Positions 41,915-43,027 of a stretch of DNA of 43,027 nt are shown here, one piece after another. Position numbers and translations under genes: made by a program. Numbering within the stretch: position 1 is the first letter of the stretch; each line of letters opens with the position of its first letter. Location of the stretch: NCBI GenBank assembly GCA_903930535.1, contig CAIYYX010000180.1:1-43027 (forward strand), read 5' to 3'. This DNA comes from an uncultured Sterolibacterium sp. Its GTDB lineage: Bacteria; Pseudomonadota; Gammaproteobacteria; Burkholderiales; Rhodocyclaceae. The notes under the pieces were generated by a model. That model had not been told where the DNA came from. It ran no database searches and saw nothing but the letters and a program-made list of their open reading frames with translations.

Positions 41915-42016
41915 GTCGCTTACTCCAAGGGGGCAATGGGCTTCAAAGGTTTCTTCGCGAGTGCAAGCGCCCAGTCGAAGAATCGCGAAATTTAGGGCAT
42001 TACGCCACCCTCTGTA

Positions 42017-42262
42017 GTGGTCAATTTGACTGCTGCTTCTGGCGTCCAATCCTTTCAGACTTCCCTTTGCCGGCAAGCGAAAGGGCTCGGCTTAGAGATT
42101 GCTGGTCAGATTGCAGCCAATCTGAAATACTCTTGCCCGGTGCGCCGTCGCAGATTGCTTCTTGACCATGCTAATGGCGAAACTGCGTGGAATTTTGCAG
42201 GAACAGTCATGATTAGTCAAAGTGAGTATGCCGAAGCACAGCAAGAGACAACTGAAAATTGA
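42017..42262 (+). CDS. Small open frame of unknown status before the EVE gene
   Basis: This GTG-started frame of 81 codons ends eight bases before the EVE gene. The later part (LLLDHANGETAWNFAGTV, then SQSEYAEAQQ) looks protein-like, but there is no ribosome-binding site and I recognise no family. The 355-base stretch 41915-42269 otherwise holds nothing I can identify. It may be a decayed gene; the frame could be chance. Confidence 0.25.
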   Translation: MVNLTAASGVQSFQTSLCRQAKGLGLEIAGQIAANLKYSCPVRRRRLLLDHANGETAWNFAGTVMISQSEYAEAQQETTEN

Positions 42263-42269
42263 GGATCAT

Positions 42270-42740
42270 ATGCGTTACTGGCTGATGAAAACCGAGCCCT
42301 CAGTAGTCGGCATCGATGACGTGCTGGCCATGCCGGGCAAGGCGGTCGCCTGGTGGGGGGTGAGGAATTATCAGGCGCGCAATTTCATGCGCGACCAGAT
42401 GAGTGTCGGCGACAAGATTCTCTTCTACCATTCGAACTGCACGCCGCCGGGCATTGCCGGTCTGGCCGAAGTGTCCAAGCGAGCCTATCCCGACGAGACA
42501 CAGTATGATCCGAAGAGCCATTACTTCGACCCAAAAGCGAGCCGGGAAGAACCGCGCTGGGTGAATGTCGATGTCCGCATCACGAAGAAGACGCGCTTTA
42601 TCCCACTCGACGAATTGCGCTCCCAGCCGGAACTCGCGCAGATGCGCACCCTCGCCCGCGGCAACCGGCTCTCCATCACGCCCGTCGATCCGGCCGAATG
42701 GCGTTTCATTTGCGAGAAGCTGATGGGTGCGACCCCGTGA
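42270..42740 (+). CDS. EVE domain-containing protein
   Basis: A 156-residue EVE (PUA-like) protein. MRYWLMKTEPSVVGIDDVLA, AWWGVRNYQARNFMRD, KILFYHSNCTPPGIAGLAEV and RFIPLDELRSQPEL follow the family order. EVE domains read modified bases in DNA or RNA. The start has GAGGAT before ATG. The stop overlaps the next gene's GTG by four bases. Confidence 0.93.
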   Translation: MRYWLMKTEPSVVGIDDVLAMPGKAVAWWGVRNYQARNFMRDQMSVGDKILFYHSNCTPPGIAGLAEVSKRAYPDETQYDPKSHYFDPKASREEPRWVNVDVRITKKTRFIPLDELRSQPELAQMRTLARGNRLSITPVDPAEWRFICEKLMGATP

Positions 42741-43027
42741 CGGTCTGGTGGCTGGCCTATCCCCTGCTCGGGATTTTCGGCGGTTTCATCGCGGGACTCT
42801 TCGGCGTCGGCGGCGGCCTGACCCTGGTGCCGGTGATGTTCATGCTGTTCAAGTCGCAGGGTTTTCCGCAGGAGCACCTCATGCACCTGGCGTTGGGCAC
42901 TTCGATGACGACCATCGTGCTGACTTCCATCTCCAGCATGCGTGCCCATCACTTTCATGGCGCGGTGCGCTGGGACATCGTCAAGGTGCTGAGCCCGGGG
43001 CTGGTGTCAGGCACCCTGGGCGGTTCG
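42737..43027 (+). CDS. TSUP/TauE-SafE family membrane transporter, N-terminal part
   Basis: Ninety-seven codons from a GTG that overlaps the EVE stop, cut by the window end. The segment LLGIFGGFIAGLFGVGGGLT is the first TSUP repeat signature (GFxxGxxGVGGG), followed by HLALGTSMTTIVLTSISSMR, the usual second helix. The family exports sulfite, sulfoacetate or related anions. The remainder lies beyond the edge. Confidence 0.88.
   Translation, partial: MTVWWLAYPLLGIFGGFIAGLFGVGGGLTLVPVMFMLFKSQGFPQEHLMHLALGTSMTTIVLTSISSMRAHHFHGAVRWDIVKVLSPGLVSGTLGGS

Noticed and set aside
1..43027. CRISPR arrays, tRNA or rRNA genes, insertion sequences, prophage genes
   Set aside because: No regularly spaced repeats, cloverleaf sequences, transposases or phage genes were recognised on either strand.

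Overview
The window is chromosomal DNA of high GC content from a betaproteobacterium, most like the Rhodocyclales/Sterolibacteriaceae group. The basis is the gene order rng-maf-rlmH-rsfS-nadD, a BPSS1780-type membrane protein, a zapB-like/zapA/6S RNA locus, and protein sequences typical of that class. The taxon is inferred from gene content only.

Layout. (1) 1-208: start of a Phd-type antitoxin gene running off the left edge, with its own consensus promoter. (2) 323-6354, minus strand: housekeeping genes for RNase G, Maf, RlmH, RsfS, NadD, three small membrane or exported proteins and a LOG-family protein; polA (6372-9074) is divergent from them. RsfS carries an in-frame tandem copy of a dispersed 99-bp repeat. 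(3) 9114-9672: a brnT/brnA toxin-antitoxin pair. (4) 9704-25822, minus strand: a tightly overlapping 15-gene lipopolysaccharide cluster with heptosyltransferase-like GT9 enzymes, GT4 and GT2 enzymes, two methyltransferases, an acyltransferase, AsnB, an O-antigen ligase, GalE and MsbA. (5) 25930-33250: an FNT-family formate/nitrite channel, then cobalamin genes. These are cobQ, btuF and btuB-btuC-btuD, with a cobalamin riboswitch in front of btuB. (6) 33352-34112: a zapB-like gene, zapA and 6S RNA (ssrS). (7) 34070-41635: a LysR regulator divergent from an operon encoding a NIPSNAP protein, a three-subunit molybdenum hydroxylase, an ACMSD-superfamily amidohydrolase, and a fusion of a CoxG domain to a PcaD-like alpha/beta hydrolase. 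(8) 41657-43027: a DUF2442 gene, a poorly explained stretch, an EVE-domain gene and the start of a TSUP transporter.

The strongest candidate for an undescribed system is region 7. The molybdenum enzyme has the CODH gene order (FAD, 2Fe-2S, Mo subunits) and a CoxG domain but lacks the CO dehydrogenase active-site loop. Its amidohydrolase has Thr where ACMSD-type enzymes have a catalytic His. The CoxG domain is fused to a hydrolase with an intact Ser-Asp-His triad. Together these suggest a catabolic route that hydroxylates a ring or aldehyde and then cleaves it; the substrate cannot be read from the sequence. The lysR 3' end lies antisense to the 3' end of 6S RNA, and ygfA, often found next to ssrS, is absent, which suggests the region was inserted there.
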